From contig JBGPHC010000002.1 in NCBI GenBank assembly GCA_041484195.1, positions 124,001-188,000 of the forward strand: a DNA stretch of 64,000 nt, read 5' to 3'. Below are positions 63,807 through 64,000 of the stretch, piece by piece. The position numbers were made by a program, and so were the translations under genes. Source of the DNA: PSRI01 sp041484195 (GTDB taxonomy: Bacteria; Bacteroidota; Bacteroidia; Chitinophagales; Chitinophagaceae). A model generated the notes under the pieces. It did no database searches. It was given only the letters and a program-made list of their open reading frames with translations, and had not been told where the DNA came from. Every line of letters starts with the position of its first letter. The stretch's first letter is position 1.

Positions 63807-63906
63807 AGAATGGCCGAAAGCGGATTCCAGGCTGGAAATGAAAGATATTGGCATATTTGACCGAAGGAAAATCCCTGGCGATAGCCGTATTTATTGAGTG
63901 CATTCA

Positions 63907-64000
63907 TCACTGATCAATCCTAAGGTTTGCATATTCTTCTTTGTATTCCCATTTCCATCTGCGGTGACTCCACAAATAATTATCGGGCCTCCTGCGAATA
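63907..64000 (-). CDS. LpxL/HtrB-like lysophospholipid acyltransferase, C-terminal fragment
   Basis: Only the last 30 codons are in the window, read from the right edge to TGA at 63907. They include PDNYLWSHRRWKWEYKEEYA, which matches the PExWLWxHRRWK ending of lipid A lauroyl/myristoyl acyltransferases. The stop is 100 bp after the convergent MBL gene. The rest lies outside the window, so only the family can be named. Confidence 0.8.
   Translation of the reverse strand, partial: IRRRPDNYLWSHRRWKWEYKEEYANLRIDQ

Noticed and set aside
1..64000. tRNA, rRNA, insertion sequence or prophage elements
   Set aside because: I looked in all intergenic gaps for clover-leaf ends, transposase signatures and long terminal inverted repeats and saw none. 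A covariance-model scan was not possible here.

Overview
The window reads as a chromosome segment of a Bacteroidota bacterium, most likely a member of the Chitinophagaceae or a close relative. The signs are a type IX secretion C-terminal sorting domain, promoter-like boxes of the TTTG / TAnnTTTG kind, few Shine-Dalgarno sequences, many lipoproteins and outer-membrane barrels, a fused IcmF mutase and paired DUF1800/DUF1501 genes. It holds about 55 genes. I found no rRNA, tRNA, CRISPR array, insertion sequence or prophage.

Layout. 1-5.5 kb (minus): purD, then the cell-shape genes mreB-mreC-mreD-mrdA (mrdA runs off the left edge). 5.6-11.2 kb (plus): a POT and an OPT peptide transporter and a subtilisin-type protease, suggesting a peptide-using lifestyle. 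11.3-19 kb: the DUF1800/DUF1501 pair, serS, gcvH, a VanZ-like protein, small conserved genes, and a GNAT acetyltransferase interrupted by an in-frame amber codon. 19.2-24.4 kb: a T9SS cargo protein, an HGSNAT-like membrane protein, and an aldose epimerase-galactokinase pair. 24.8-29.2 kb: a probable DNA-damage island. A radical SAM protein and two tandem 2'-5' RNA ligase-like proteins with eroded active sites lie divergent from umuD-umuC across a perfect 17-bp palindrome. 29.3-40 kb: a metallophosphoesterase, a beta-propeller/phosphoesterase fusion, a LacX-like epimerase, two tandem paralogous lipoproteins, glucokinase and IcmF. 40.1-47.8 kb (plus): a complete-looking non-phosphorylative L-fucose operon (hydrolase, mutarotase, SGNH esterase, lactonase, two SDRs, FucP, UxaA-type dehydratase). 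48-60.4 kb (mostly minus): trehalase, the wreck of a TonB-dependent receptor, a five-copy tandem repeat of about 133 bp whose units each carry a perfect hairpin, two vanadium-haloperoxidase-like proteins flanking two outer-membrane barrels, a GH65 enzyme and RidA. 60.4-64 kb: a 3-hydroxyacyl-CoA dehydrogenase C-domain protein, tsaB, a cysteine-free ArsR regulator with an MBL-rhodanese sulfur enzyme, and the tail of an LpxL-like acyltransferase.

The best candidate for something undescribed is the 24.8-29.2 kb island. Three of its proteins carry peptides that fit the bacterial sliding-clamp motif. Its UmuD homologue has Arg where the catalytic Lys should be, and its two 2H-fold proteins have each lost three of the four catalytic residues. 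This suggests an SOS-linked, clamp-tethered module in which the 2H proteins bind rather than cut. The five-hairpin array next to the collapsed receptor is the second most unusual structure.
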